64,000 nt of DNA from Punica granatum (GCF_007655135.1 NC_045134.1:11118982-11182981); one strand, 5' to 3'; counted from the stretch's first letter, positions 47,556 to 60,643 are shown. Notes: generated from the sequence alone by a model not told the origin. Numbers and translations: made by a program.

Positions 47556-48119
47556 ATGAGTCATGCGGGGTCCACCACTTATTTTCCGGCGCGAGTAGTA
47601 AGGCAGCTCGGTGGCTTACAGACGGTCCCCGAGGATACGGCGCGAATTAGATTTGAACATACTTGGCGGGAGGATCAGACACCCGCAGATCGCCAAAGTA
47701 ACGTCTAACAGATCCTGGATGCGTGGCGAACTGTGATTACCGAGCTTCCATACTTCCCCGAGCATCCAACCCTTGATGAGCGGGATTTCCAGGCTACAGA
47801 AGAATACATCCTTCGCTTCTACCGATGGGGTCCAGCAGCACACGAGGATCTCGTTAGCTCTCCGCGAGTCGGAGATGGCGGGTCACCCGGCGCAACTCCC
47901 ACTCCGAATATGGCCATCCAAGCCGAGCTCACTCATCTCAGAGCCAAAAGAGATCGTCTTCGTCTAGAAGTCGCAAAGAGGGACGATCAGCACCAACTAC
48001 AGAAGGAGCTTGCCCAGGCCCGCGCCCAACTGCAGAGGCGTGATCAGGAGTTGGCACAAGCGAACGCTGCCTTGGAGAGGTCCAGGAAGAGGGCTCGTGG
48101 AGATCCACGCACATCTTAG
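47556..48119 (+). pseudogene. Element A ORF, 3' part (DUF7745-like and coiled coil), broken
   Basis: Continues the ORF interrupted at 30856, starting in the target duplication ATGAG. It aligns with the C-terminal third of the element B protein, including SHAGSTTYFP and PEDTAR. It has a stop at 47706-47708, then an open frame through the coiled coil (LAQARAQLQRRDQELAQANA) to TAG 48117. The basic tail KKRARGDPRTS-like end is kept. Confidence 0.8.
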
Positions 48120-51100
48120 GATAGATACCTCTACCAGGCCCTCACTTGGAACCGGTGCTTTCCATGGCGGCGGTCTCTTGCACCTCGGGCACGTTGGAAA
48201 ATCGACTTAGGACTTCAATTTCAAAACTTGCATTATACTTTGAACTTATCGAGTCAATGTGAATGACAACATTAGCTTTTGGAAAACTCACGCATCGCAT
48301 GCATCCTACTCATTTACTGTTTTGCATAACAACTAACATCTCACCATACAAGTGAGTGAAGACCTCCTTCGTAGGTAGACTAACCGCGACCTTCACTCTC
48401 CCTCCACGGCAAGGCGAGCCGTGGCTCGAGGACCGATGCACCTTCCTTGGCAAAGCTAGCTTCTCTCTAACTCCACGCAACCAAGCGTCATCGCGTGATC
48501 GCACACATCTCTTCGTGCAACTGAGCACATCCATCAGGACAACCGAGTGCATCTTTCCGCGTCGTGCGAGCATGCCTCCACCTTACCCATTCACACTTCC
48601 CCGACACGCTCGCACGACGCCTACCAGGCTAGTTCGATCCCCTACGCCCTTGCGATAAAATTGCGAACATAGTTTGCTCCTTCATCGTTCCCTTTTCCCA
48701 TTGCAGGAAATAACCGACAAGAAGGCAATCTGAATCCCGAATGACTACAATCGAGACATGAAACACTTCTCTGCTACTTCCATGAACTCCAAACACTGAG
48801 GACCGACCCTTCTTCCACGAAAGATCACAGGTGACAGTTCCGACGACCAGAGCATGGCCCTGCCCACCCACCACGGCAGTCATTTGCACGGTCACACCTC
48901 TGACCGGAGAATGGGCCCACCCCACCCTCCGCTGTGGCCATCAACCAACCACCGGGGCAACACGCACTCTTCCTTAAACTCTCTTTTACATTTATATGCA
49001 TTCACAAATGGGTTCCCGGCATGAATAAACCCTTCAAGTGGCACTAGAACCGTCCCAAAGACACCCTATTGATTCTGTCGGATCTGTTCGACTCGCCTTT
49101 CCTCTTGGGACCTGGCTCCTCGAGCCTTCTCTAGGACAACTGCGCATGCCAACTCGCAACCGGGGAAAGTACAACTATGCGGTCCCCAGTCACAATCTAA
49201 CTGATCCAGCATGGCGATGACCGGACTCCCGAAATTGAGTGTCCCCCACGCACGGCACCCCATGGGTCGCGCGCTGGATGAGGGAACTTCCCATGGGTCT
49301 ACCTTACATTTCTTACCACATATTTCACCGTATAATCACCTAATACATCATCTTCTTTGTCATCCTTCACAGGGGCACGCCAACTACAAGCGAAGAGCAA
49401 TACACGGGTTCACACCTCCACGAGAACTCCTATCGGGTCTCTCTCCCTATACTTCGACAGGAAAGAGGTTTGATGCGGAAGTACCCCCCTTTTAATGAAG
49501 CCGAAGACAAAAACGACTGAGTAAGTCACATGTTGTCAACCCAACCATCTCAGTCGATAGTAAGCATGGCCCCCGAAGCAAAGCACGTACGTCGACTTCA
49601 AGAGCACCTATCCTCCTAGGGGCACCCTCCAGGGGAGCGACAAAATACGGTCAGGAACGGCGTCCGACGCATATTACGAAGACTAGGGCATCCACATTCA
49701 ACACTCATGTCGGGGCAATCTCGGTCACATGCACTCCAAGGCAAATCTTATTCTTCTTCTTAGATGATAGGGGAAATCATTTGTAAAGTTTGCAAGGACG
49801 AGCAACACGAAGCTCGGCTTCCGAATATCCAAGAGCCAAACCTCCATGAAAGGCCGGCCCTCACGAAATAGGGCAAGGCACACCAAAGCGGCCACGCAAT
49901 GTAAAGTCGAGGAGTTGCCAACAAATATACGGGGGACAAAACAAATCCCGGCTGCAAGAAAAAAAAAAGAGCGAAAAGAAGCGGGAAAAACCCGCCAATA
50001 AACAAAACAAGGCACCGCCGAGATTTAAAACTCCGGTGTCACCAATACGAAGAAGAAATCAACAAACCCCGACAAAAAGGGGAGTAGCAGACGCAACTCC
50101 TCGACGGAGACAGAACACAAGACATTCGGAGGTCGAATCCTTCGAACCCTTTGCCCTTGCAAACTCAAGAGACAAAAGAATCGAGCCCGTTAGGTCGAAA
50201 GCCCCTCGGGGTGACCTAGGCAAAAGTTAAGGCAAGAGAGAGGCACGACTGAAAATCCCGAAGTGAGCAGTCCTGGCAAAAGGAGAGCTAATCCCCTTTA
50301 GGTTGAGAGGTACGGTCCCGAGGTGGGTAACCGTAGCAAAAGGAGAGTAAAACGAGAGATGAACAAAACAGTCACCGTAGGCTCTCGCACACTGCGCGGA
50401 CCAGGGATCCCCAACGAAAATGGCCAGGTTATCTACTCCAACACAATCCCCGATCGACTCTCCTGCATGACTCAACTTTCCAAGGCAGATTCTCCCTCAA
50501 GCACAGTAGGCGACAAAGCACGCAATCCAAGCAGTTCAAGATAGCGAACACCAACCGGAGGACGGAAGAGAAAGGGGGGTACATCTCACTGAAGGCGTGA
50601 ATCCGTGTATCCTTTTAGCTTGGGGCAATATGCTCCCCATGCTTTCTCTTTTCTCTCGGCTCATAAATGACTCTAAATGGGTCATAGCCACCCTACAATC
50701 GACTACCACAAAGCCAAAATCCTAGACACTCATCTCCAAGAGTCAAGTCATAACACTTTGGAAATGAATAGACTGAGGCCTAACCAAATTTGCACATAAA
50801 TCCCCATGCAGGTCACAAGCGCAGCCGCCCTACGGCACCCTGACGAGAAGGGTCCTAAGCCGACGGGCGCGTCGAATAATCGACAGAGCCGCTAGAGTAT
50901 CATTGAAAATGTCTTGATATGCTCGTGCATGGCCAACAGGAGCCTTGGAGGCCTCGCATTGAGACCTTCGAAAATGGAATCTCATTCGCATCGCCAAAGC
51001 AAAAACTCTCCACGGGTCGCCTCGGCGACTCGAAACTGAAGAACATGCGTCGCGAACACATCCTTTTACTTGTACTTATACATTGTTAGTAACCCCATGA

Positions 51101-51919
51101 CTTACTGGTAATGCCAGGATCACAAGTACAGCAAACGCAAGAACTACGACAGACTCTGATCCCTCTGTCCAAGAGGGTACGTAAACGCTCTCAGAGCTCG
51201 AGTCCTACACCGCAAGACGCCGGTCCCTCAGCAAAGCACAACCATCCCAGCAGGGCCGACATCCGGCGGGGCGACAAGCAACCGCCTCGTAAGCAAAAGT
51301 CCCAGTGGTGAGACCGGGCCATTCCCAGAAAGCAATCGCTTCAGCGGTAAGACCAGCTTCCAGCAAGAGCAACAAACAATCGATCCAGCAGCAGGGTCGG
51401 CTTCCGGCAGATCAAACACACTGCCGTCCTAGGGGCAAAGCACCAACGAAGCAACTTCATCGCGGCAGCAACGCCAATCGACAGCAGATCAACACCTTTG
51501 GGACAGCATCAGCCCTGTACACTCAGCGCGCACCACCGTCCACATGACTAACGAAGAGTTATGCTATTCTCTACAGCACCGCCTCTCTATAATAACATTC
51601 ACAAGCTACTGGGGCATCCTCGGTGAACACAGCGACCGACCATTCTCACCAAGGACAAATTGCAATTTCAGTGGTCTCACTCGACTGACATCCACCGGTA
51701 GCTATTGTTCTCTCCTACGTGCAGATGCGCATGGAACTCGGAAGGGGCATCTCCCCCTGACGGACTCATGTCTGCCTCATACGACAAGATTGCAATCTCA
51801 AACTCGAGCGAAAGGCCCTCAAGGAGGCACCTGGCACCATCATCTGACAAATCCGTCAGCATCAACGGGCCCAAGTCAACTCTCTCGCGTTCTCGGGGCC
51901 ATCATCGATGACCGAATCC
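48120..51919 (+). other. Non-coding 3' interior of element A
   Basis: Homologous to 36300-40671 of element B on the opposite strand. Many short open frames, none with a recognised domain. The possible second ORF homologue is at 50323-50544. Confidence 0.65.
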
Positions 51920-52588
51920 TTTTACTGCTTTGGGTTTGGACACCCGCCTTTTACTGCTTTGGGTTTGGACACCCGCCTTTACTGCTTTGGGTTTGGACAC
52001 CCGCCTTTACTGCTTTGAGTTTGGACACCCCCTTTTACAGCTTTGGGTTTGGACACCCCCCTTTTACTCCTTTCGGTTTGGACACCCCTCTTTTACTGCT
52101 TTCGGTTTGGACACCCGCCTTTTACTGCTTTGGGTTTGGACACCCCCCTTTTACTGCTTTGGGTTTGAGCACCCGCCTTTTACTGCTTTGGGTTTGGACA
52201 CCCCCCTTTTACTGCTTTGGGTTTGGACACCCACCTTTTTACTTTCTTTGGGCCCGTAAACCCATCTTTACTGTTTTTCGGACTCCGCATCCATCTTTAT
52301 TGCTTTTCGGACTCCGCGTCCATCTTTACTGCTTTTTGGACTCAGCGTCCATCTTTACTGCTTTTCGGACTCCGCGTCCATCTTTACAGCTTTTCGGACT
52401 CCGCGTCCATCTTTACAGTTTTTTCGGACTCCGCATCCACATTTACTGCTTTCCACGGGCCTCGTCGTAGCATTTTACTTTTCTTACGAGCCTTGGCCTA
52501 GCACTTTAATGCTTTCCACGGGCCCCACCCAGTACTTTACTGCTTTCCACGGGCCTCGGCCAAGACTTTGTTGCTTTGCGGGCTCAGG
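51920..52588 (+). repeat. Minisatellite of about 29 bp, roughly 22 units in three variant classes
   Basis: Units start TTTACTGCTTT. Class 1 (11 units, to about 52232) continues GGGTTTGGACACCC. Class 2 (about 6 units, to about 52440) continues CGGACTCCGCGTCC. Class 3 (about 4, to 52588) continues CCACGGGCCTCGGCC. Each class keeps a short inverted repeat with a different stem. It lies just before the truncated right LTR. A long open frame across it is a by-product of unit length. Confidence 0.85.
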
Positions 52589-52601
52589 ACTCTCATCTAC
52601 A

Positions 52602-55600
52602 GAACCGGTCAGAGCCGGTCTGACCAACAGGATCGATGGGCAGGGTCAGTCAGACCTGGTATGATCGACCGTTGCCCAAAAAAAAAAAAAGAAGGTCAAG
52701 TCGGTCAGAACAGGTCAGAGCCGGTCTGACCGACATGACAGATGGGCAGTTCTTTCCTTCCCGCCCACTTCTTTTCCTTTTCTTCCTCTTTCCTCCTTCC
52801 TTTTTCCTTCCTTTCAGTTTGGTCCCTGCAATCAAAAAAACCGGGATCTTCGTTCCCGATTTCGCAAAATTTCCGGCGAAAATCTCGCCCGATCTCCGTT
52901 CCGTTTCCTTCTTCTTCTTCCTGGCGAAACCCTAGCGGAGGGGGGAGGCAGCCGAAAAAAAAAAAGGGGAGCTCTCTCTCTCTCTCTCGGGTGGTCCCGG
53001 TTCCGGAACTCCGAGCTGGGCCTCAAATGGGAACTCCTTCAGCTCGTCCACAGACACGGCCCCCAGCTCCGAAATTCCCTCAGCTCCGGCTCTCTCTTCC
53101 TCCTTTCGCCCTCACGCTCTCCCTCGCCGAAACCCGCAGCTCGTTTTTCCTTCTTCTTCCTCACGCACGAGAACCGCAGCTCGACCTCTCACCCGAGACC
53201 CGCAGCTCCCGTCCTGCCTTTAGCTTCCTGCCCGACACACGGCCGCCCGAGTCCTCTCCTTTCGCCCTCGATTCCCCGTTAAACGCTAACCGAGTTGATT
53301 TTTTTTTTTGGCCTCAGCCTGGTCTAACAGCCCAGAAGCCCAGCCCGTGGTCAGCAGCGGCTCGGTCCACGTCCAGCAGCCCAGCGGCAGCCATCAAGCA
53401 GCGGCCCAGCCAACCGCCGCGGCCCTATTCGGTCCAGCAAGCCTGTTCGGCCCAATCCAGCCCAGTCCACCCCCACCGGATCTTGGCCCGTCACGGCCCG
53501 GCCCAGCTCATCCAACATTTTAATTTTTTAATTTTTTTTATTTACAGAATCGCCCCTCAACTTCCCAAACTAGGTAAAATGTTGACTTAGTGGCATGATT
53601 AGGGCTTCTTTCCTGAATATTATTGCTTGCCTGATGGATATAATGTGAAATGAGTGTTCTTGGGTCGCGTGGGTGATCGGATTTGCCCCGAACTCGATTT
53701 TACGAACTATCCATTTTGTCACATTTCAGTCCAGAGGAGGCATTTTATTTTTTTCAGATCTGCCCCGAACTCTAAAATTTATTTTCAATCAAGTCCCAAT
53801 CATTTTACTATTTTCCAATCAGTCCTTGGATTTTTCAGAATTTTTTCAAGCATCCGAAATAACTTTCCAAGTTGTTTCAGTTTAGTCCCGGGGCCATTTT
53901 TCACCTTTTTCAGATCTGCCCCGATTTTCAAAATTTCTTTTCAATCAAGTCTCAGTCATTTTACTATTTTCCAATCTGTCCTGGAATTCCCAGAATTTTT
54001 CAAGCATCCCAAAGAACTTTCCAAGTTATTTCAGTTTAGTCCCGGGGCCATTTTTCACCCTTTTCAGATCTGCCCCGAACTTAAAAATTTCTTTTTAATC
54101 AAGTCCCAGTCATTTTACTATTTTTCAATCAGTCCTGGAATTCTCAGAATTTTTCAAGCATCCCAAAGAACTTTCCAAGTTGTTTCAGTTTAGTCCCGGG
54201 ACCATTTTTCACCCTTTTCAGATCTGCCCCGAATTTCAAAAAAATTCTTCTCAATAAAGTCCCAGTCATTTTATTATTTTCCAATCAGTCTTGGAATTCC
54301 CAGAATTTTTCAAGCATCCTAAGGAACTTTCCAAATTGTTTCAGTTTAGTCCTGGGCCTTTTTTTGTTTTCAGATCAGTCCAGATTTTCAAATTCATTTC
54401 AAATAAGTCCTAGGACATTTTCAGTAATTCTTTTTCACACAGTTCCCATTTTTTATAATTTTCATATCAGTCCCCAATTTTTTAGAATTTTCAAATCAGT
54501 CCCCAATTGTTTTTCAGAATTTTCAAATCAGTCCCTGCTCTTTTAAAATCGTTCAATTCAGTCCCCTAGACATTTCCTAAAAATATCCGGCCCTTTTCTA
54601 CTTGGATCACCCACCGACAATGTATGTGCCCCATTTAAATATTTCATTTTTTGTAATTATGTGACCATGTCGGAAATTAGAGTTTATCGGGCGGCCAACT
54701 AATGGCTATCTCGACGGCTCGAAATCCGTAGACTAAAGCATTAGGCAAGTTTTTAATTAACATAAAATTTTACATACAGGATAATCGGGACGTTAAATTT
54801 GGCTAAATTAAATCACTGGATTTCTTTAATTGGATTGTACAAATTGATTAATAATTTGTAATCGCGTCGACAGTTCAAAAACTGTTAGTCATGCCCTTTT
54901 CAAAATTCACAATTTCAAAAGCACCGAGATACGTACAACGTAATCTTGATTTTCATGCACACACATATTTACCGATTCAAGGGCATGATTACCGATTCTT
55001 GTCCTGCAGTAATCCTAGCGTAGGTTTGTGTTTAGAGCAGGTTGAAACATGGGAAAACAAATTAATCACAAACTCGGCTTAATCAAACATGGGCAAATAG
55101 TCAAGTAGAGGGTTAGGTTTTGGGTTTTAGGCGAAAATACTTTTAATCTGTAAAAGCCATATTGCCACGATACAGAATAATCTAAAAAATAACCCACACA
55201 TTCGAGACTCGACTACAGATGTCATGTCTATCGGGTCCGTTTTAAATAATGCCAAATGCTACATACCCTATCCATCATTCCTTTGTTTGTTTTAAGGTAG
55301 GATTTGTATGCCAATATACCCCGGTTAATAATCAGTTAATTCACGTAAATTCGGCGATAACAAGAAACCCTTTTGTTTGTTTATTTGAGCTTGCCTATTA
55401 CATTTTGGCACTTGTTTGTTATGCAGATCGAGCCCGATCCTTTAGGACTCGATTCCCACTGGGTCCAACACCCATAACCGTCGATCACGGGGTCCAATGC
55501 CCCATACACCGAGTGCGCATTTAATTTAATTTTCGGTCTTTCCCAAAACCATACGGTGAGCATGAGTGAAATAATGGCCGAATGCGAACCGACCGGGATT

Positions 55601-56079
55601 TAGTCATTGTAGTTTGTCTTTTATTTATTTGAGAGAATAATGTAAGGGTTTATGATGTATATTTATTCATGTAATAATCCCGGTCGGAGAGTGGACGGTT
55701 CAAGTGTCTTTTCGAATTTACGGTGTCAAAACGTGCGAGTCGAGTGCAATCCTAAATCATGCAGTAAATAAATAAAATGGCAAGCCTAGAAAGTTAGAGT
55801 ACCGAAAGGGCGTGTGTGATATAGGCCCACACGTAATAGAACCCCCGAATTCAGAATTTCCGGTTCCGTACAAGACCATTGCCTTAGCATACTAGGTGTG
55901 TCCATACCCCCAGACCCGGGCGACTCACCGGCCTTCGACCTTCGGGTCGTAAACAGGTAGCGGCGACTCCTTCTCAAGTGCGTCCGTCGCGCGTCCCCGG
56001 GAAGGTGGACACTCCCAAGCCGCGTTGCACTTAGGCGCGCGCATGCGTGCCCCGACGAGACGAAATTCGGGTGCGCAAA
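52602..56079 (+). repeat. Right LTR of element A, 5'-truncated, with extra internal array
   Basis: Matches the left LTR from about its position 390 (13989) to the end. The first 390 bp and the polypurine tract are missing; the sequence changes directly from minisatellite to AGAACCGGTCAGAGCC. It contains about 990 bp (53706-54693) absent from the left LTR. The 3' end reads GTGCGCAAAA before the TA-rich flank. Confidence 0.8.
53706..54693 (+). repeat. 154-bp tandem repeat array in the right LTR of A
   Basis: About four to five units marked by TTTCAGTTTAGTCCCGGGGC at about 53878, 54032, 54186 and 54342. Degenerate short units (TTTTCAAATCAGTCCCC) follow to about 54560. The left LTR skips from GATTTTACGA directly to CAACTAATGGC here. 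Confidence 0.85.
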
Positions 56080-56705
56080 ATATATATATATATATATATA
56101 TATGGTAGAATATCTAAGTATAATGGCAGTAGAATATTTTAATGGATAAAAAGGAAATTTGCTTATTTATTTATTAAGAAAATAATTTCTATGAATCTTT
56201 CAAAATTGATATATATATATATATATTTATATATTGTTGTATATTGTGTACATATTTATACCGCACCAACACCGTATTCTATATCACTTTGGTCATTTCA
56301 CAAGAATGGATCATGTTTCCCCTTTACTTCCATCAAATTTATTAATGGGTTCCTTCCATCGAATTAGGATTTGATTGTTACTCAACACTATGGTGATCAC
56401 ATTTAACTGCAATGAGTGGACATTGCTGATTATTAAACATTTAGATAGTGTTTTACTCTTATCGTGTTGTTGGTTTGAAAATTTTTTGTTCTTCGAAAGA
56501 GGTGTGATTAACTGTTGTGATTTAAAAAAAATTAAAATCTTTCCCATGTAACGTGCTGATTCTCACCTACTATCAATATAATACAAATTTAAATTTTAAA
56601 ATCCGAAAAATTTCAATTAACATCCATTTCATACGATCTTATTCAATATATTATATTTCTTAAGTAATAATATTATAGTCTTCAATATTAATACTAGTAT
56701 GAGAG

Positions 56706-57026
56706 ATGGGGACAATTCAGGAGGCAAGCATTCTCTCTGTGCTCGGACTTACCGATATTGATGACCAGAAGGCGTTCTTTTCTAGTCCCGCTCTCGAGCG
56801 AAAACAAGCCTCGGATTCTATGCTTGGGCTAGACCAAGCCCAGGTGAACATTTTGTGGTCTCGAAATTGGGCTGAGCTAGACACCATGTGCACGCGAACG
56901 CGTAATCTAGCTCTAATACCGTGTAAAATAGCCATTGAACCTATAACTATTGGGTCCATATCCAATCCGAATGCTCGAACTAATAGGTTATGGTATCGAA
57001 TTTCCTATAAAATCATGTATTTCTAA
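56706..57026 (+). CDS. Hypothetical 106-codon ORF, second copy
   Basis: Predicted protein identical to that at 9164-9484, with a synonymous difference (GAT to GAC) near the start. No domain recognised; probably repeat-derived, for the reasons given for the first copy. Confidence 0.25.
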   Translation: MGTIQEASILSVLGLTDIDDQKAFFSSPALERKQASDSMLGLDQAQVNILWSRNWAELDTMCTRTRNLALIPCKIAIEPITIGSISNPNARTNRLWYRISYKIMYF

Positions 57027-58252
57027 TCAATATTCCAATATGGGATGATAACTCTCAACACTTTGGGGCATGAAGGCAACAATCACTCTATCGTGTATCT
57101 ACTTAGGCCAGAGTGCGCAGTATGAGCTCTTTTGTTACACTTTTCTCGTTTGAGACAACTGTTATATATAAGCTAATAAAATTTGTAAAAGCTATAGACG
57201 TATTTATTTATCTATACTAAAATATACTCAACGATTTTAACTTTAAATTATATAATATAAATTCTATTAAATTTATGAAATTATGGTGTAATTGTAATGA
57301 CTAAAATAATATAATGGGTAATGAAAATTACATTTTTTTACTATTTGAGGATGCAAAATTTGAATTCATGAATTACAAGGTAGACAGAACTTCTTAACCA
57401 CATTGGAACTTTTTTAAGTTGCGAATTTTGTTTTTTTTATAAAATTGTATAGTATTAATGAGATACATTATCGGATGAACATGGTTGAGTGAACAATGAC
57501 ATAATAGTTTAAAAAAATAATATCATATAATTTATAACCTCTTCACTAAATTATACAAATTTACTAAAATTATGAGAGATGATATATTCGGAATCATTTC
57601 TGGCTAAATAATATATTAGTAATAAATTTGATTTTTTTATCTGCAGTGAAAAGTTACATATATTCTCTTTCCTAAATGCAGTAAATAATATGTGAGGGGA
57701 ACAGAACTTAATGACCATCTACATTTTTGGGGAATGATTCTTTTTAGTAAAATTAAATCATAGTATTGATATCCAATATAGCAGATGAGCAAACTCGAGC
57801 GTGTATGACCATTATATTTTATATACAAAGTAATTTGACATAACAATCTTTGACACTTATGTTTGCCCTAAATATCTAACATCTTTCCTATATTATCGGA
57901 TGTCTCTAAAGAGGCATCAAAACAATAGTTCCAAATATGATGAGTTTACTTTAGAGTAACTAAACGAAAGAAAAGAATACACAAGAAGAATGTAAAACTG
58001 ATAAAATTGTGTAACCAGAACAGTGAAAAAATTAACTCATTAAGGCAAGTTGCCGTCACCTATATTTCAAATTGAATGGGCATTGTCCTAAGCGCGTGCT
58101 AAAATTGCGCCTGCGGAAAGTTTTTCTATTAATTTTTCAATCAAATATAATAAAAATAGATAGTTAATCGTTGGAGAAAATCAAACCTTAAATGGGAGTC
58201 GTGGAAGGGATTAAATGATTGATGTTGATTCTTTTCTTGTAATCCGACCACG

Positions 58253-58913
58253 GGTTGCGTTCTTAATGTTGAATTTATTTACAATCAATTCAAAGAATCC
58301 CTTGAATCACTGTTTTGAACAATCAATTCATATGTCTCTCATTTTCCACATTTAGAAAAGTCATGATCAATATATGCCTCCTAATAATTGTGAAAATTTT
58401 CTCATTGATCTCCCAACTCATCAAAATCAACATCTGAGAGTTGACGCTATCTTTTTCGTTAGAAAAAGCAAATTAAAGGAGTCGAAAAATTATAACACGT
58501 GTATGTGATTTTCTTTTAATCAAAATTGACATGAAATAATATTCCATAAGTTGCTTTTTTTTGTGTGAATTACAAGTAAGTTACTTTAGACACCGACACA
58601 TATACATATACATAGTATTAATTAATTAATTGAATCATCGGACGATGAGGTCACGCTTCATTTATTTTACAAAGTATACCTAAGCTATTGAATAACTAAT
58701 TTTTTCATTTATTTAATTTCTTATTTGCAAGATTGTGCATCGCCCTTTGGTTTGTTGAGTATTTTCAGTATAATATTATAAGTTCTTTCATAATTTTGAA
58801 AAAAAGAAAACGTCACTGATCCATTCTATATCTTTTCTTTTATAATATATAGCAATTTGCAATATAAGATGAATATAATATGATTAATGGAAGAGTCATA
58901 TGGTTGGTAACAT
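58253..58913 (+). repeat. Promoter ghost 3 of the polyketide synthase
   Basis: Counterpart of 3578-4250 and near-identical to ghost 1. ACACGTGT is present near 58495. It runs into the same SINE-proximal sequence instead of a gene. Confidence 0.75.
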
Positions 58914-59180
58914 TCTTCAATATCATCAACTATATATATAAAGTGATACGATGAAATATATGATGGGATATGAAATTCAATATATAGTGGATATTGAAAG
59001 CATCTTCGTCCTACAGAAAAAAAAGCATCTTCGAGAATTTTGCAGTTCAAATTACTGCATGGAATGTATATTATTGCATATAATATATAATAGTAGAATA
59101 TTAAATATAGATTCTTTATTTCATATATATATATATATGTGTGTGTGTGTTTCAATATAAAAAGTGAAATATATATAACA

Positions 59181-59364
59181 AATGTGGGTTATTTCAAGCA
59201 GTTTGGCGATTGTTCTGTTGAAGCAACACCTTTGGTTCGAGTCCTTATTAATACAGAAAATCCACGCTGGGAGAGCTTTACCTCTTAGTGGACCAACCCT
59301 ACTCGACTAGATTAGTTAGGGTGTAATCGGACTTCTAGATTTTAGGGTTCACTCTGAAAAAAAA
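59181..59364 (+). mobile_element. tRNA-derived SINE, copy 5
   Basis: Shares the mutated head of copy 3 (TTATTTCAAGCAG), exact B-box GGTTCGAGTCC and A-rich tail. Confidence 0.7.
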
Positions 59365-60046
59365 AGTAGAATATATATAGAACATATATATCATTTGCAT
59401 ATATATAGAGTAGAATGTCTAAATATAATGGCAGTAGAATATTTTAATGGATAAAAAGGAAATTTGCTTATTTATTTATTTATTAAGAAAATAATTTCTA
59501 TGAATCTTCTAAACTTGAAATATATATTTATATATTGTTGTATACTGTGTGCATATTTGTACAGCGCCAACACCGTGTTCTATATCAATTTGGTCGTTTC
59601 ACAAGTATTGATCATGTTTCCGCTTTACTTCCATCAAATTTATTAATGGGTTCCTTCCATCGAATTAGGATTTGATTGTTACTCTACACTATGGTGATCA
59701 CATTTTACTGCAATGAGTGGGCACTGCTGATTATTAAACACTTAGATAGTGTTTTACTCTTATCGTGTTGTTGGTTTGAAAATTTTTTGTTCTTCAAAAG
59801 AGTTGGTGTAACTAAAACCTATATTTAAGGCAAGTTGCCGTCACCTATATTTCAAATTGAATGGGCATTGTTCTAGGCGCATGCTAAAATGGCGCTTGCA
59901 GAAAGTTTTTCTATTAATTTTTCAATCAAATATAATAAAAATAGAGAGGTAATCATTGGAGAAAATAAAACCTTAAATGGGTGTTGTGGAATGGATTAAA
60001 AAATTGATGTTGGTCGGATGATTCTTTTCTTGTAATCCGACCACGG

Positions 60047-60643
60047 TCAGCGTTCTAATGTTGAATATATTTACAATCAATTCAAAGAATCCCTGGAATC
60101 ACTGTTTTGAACAATCAATTCATATGTCTCTCATTTTTCACATTTAGAAAAGTCATGACCAATATATGCCTCCTAATAATTGTGAAAATTTTCTCATTGA
60201 TCTCCCAGCTCATTAAAATCAACATCTGAGAGTTGACGCTATCTTTTTCGTTAGAAAAAACAAATTAAAGGAGTCGAAAAATTATAACACGTGTATGTGA
60301 TTTTTTTTAATCAAATTGACATGAAATAATATTCCGTAACTTGCTTTTTTTTTTTGGCTGAATTACAAGTAAGTTACTTCAGATACCGACACATATACAA
60401 AGTATTAATTAATTAATTGAATCTTCGGACGATGAGGTCATGCTTCATTTATTTTGCAAAATTGTGCATCTCCCTTTGGTTTGTTGAGTATTTTCAGTAT
60501 AATATTATAATTTTTTTCATAATTAAAAAAAAAAAGTAAACATCACTGTTCCATATATATCTTTTCTTTTATAATATATAGCAATTTGCAATATATGATG
60601 AATATAATATGATTAATGGAAGAGTCATATGGTTGGTGACATT
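60047..60643 (+). repeat. Promoter ghost 4 of the polyketide synthase
   Basis: Near-identical to ghost 2, including its internal deletion. ACACGTGT near 60294. Confidence 0.75.

Larger units (their letters stand above)
13601..56079 (+). mobile_element. LTR element A, non-autonomous, host of all nested insertions
   Basis: Bounded by direct LTRs (13601-16473 and about 52602-56079) with a primer-binding site after the left LTR. After removing the nested solo LTR (with copia) and element B, its own length is about 12.9 kb. The interior has a leader, one decayed ORF (DUF7745-like) and about 4.5 kb without pol motifs, so it needed an autonomous partner. It sits in a TA-rich tract; the flanking five bases (GTATA and ATATA) match imperfectly. 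The uninterrupted site is visible in the sister unit at about 61263-61330. Confidence 0.85.
56105..59409 (+). repeat. Tandem-array unit 3 (long ghost unit)
   Basis: Near-identical to unit 1 (8571-11852): 106-codon ORF at 56706, promoter ghost at 58253, SINE at 59181. Confidence 0.65.

Noticed and set aside
51544..52470. 308-codon ORF with repeated FGFGHPP-like blocks
   Set aside because: It reads through a roughly 29-bp minisatellite; unit lengths of 28 and 29 shift the frame, so the repeats appear in different frames.
51920..52588. CRISPR-like array
   Set aside because: Units are contiguous with no unique spacers, and the sequence is plant nuclear transposon DNA.
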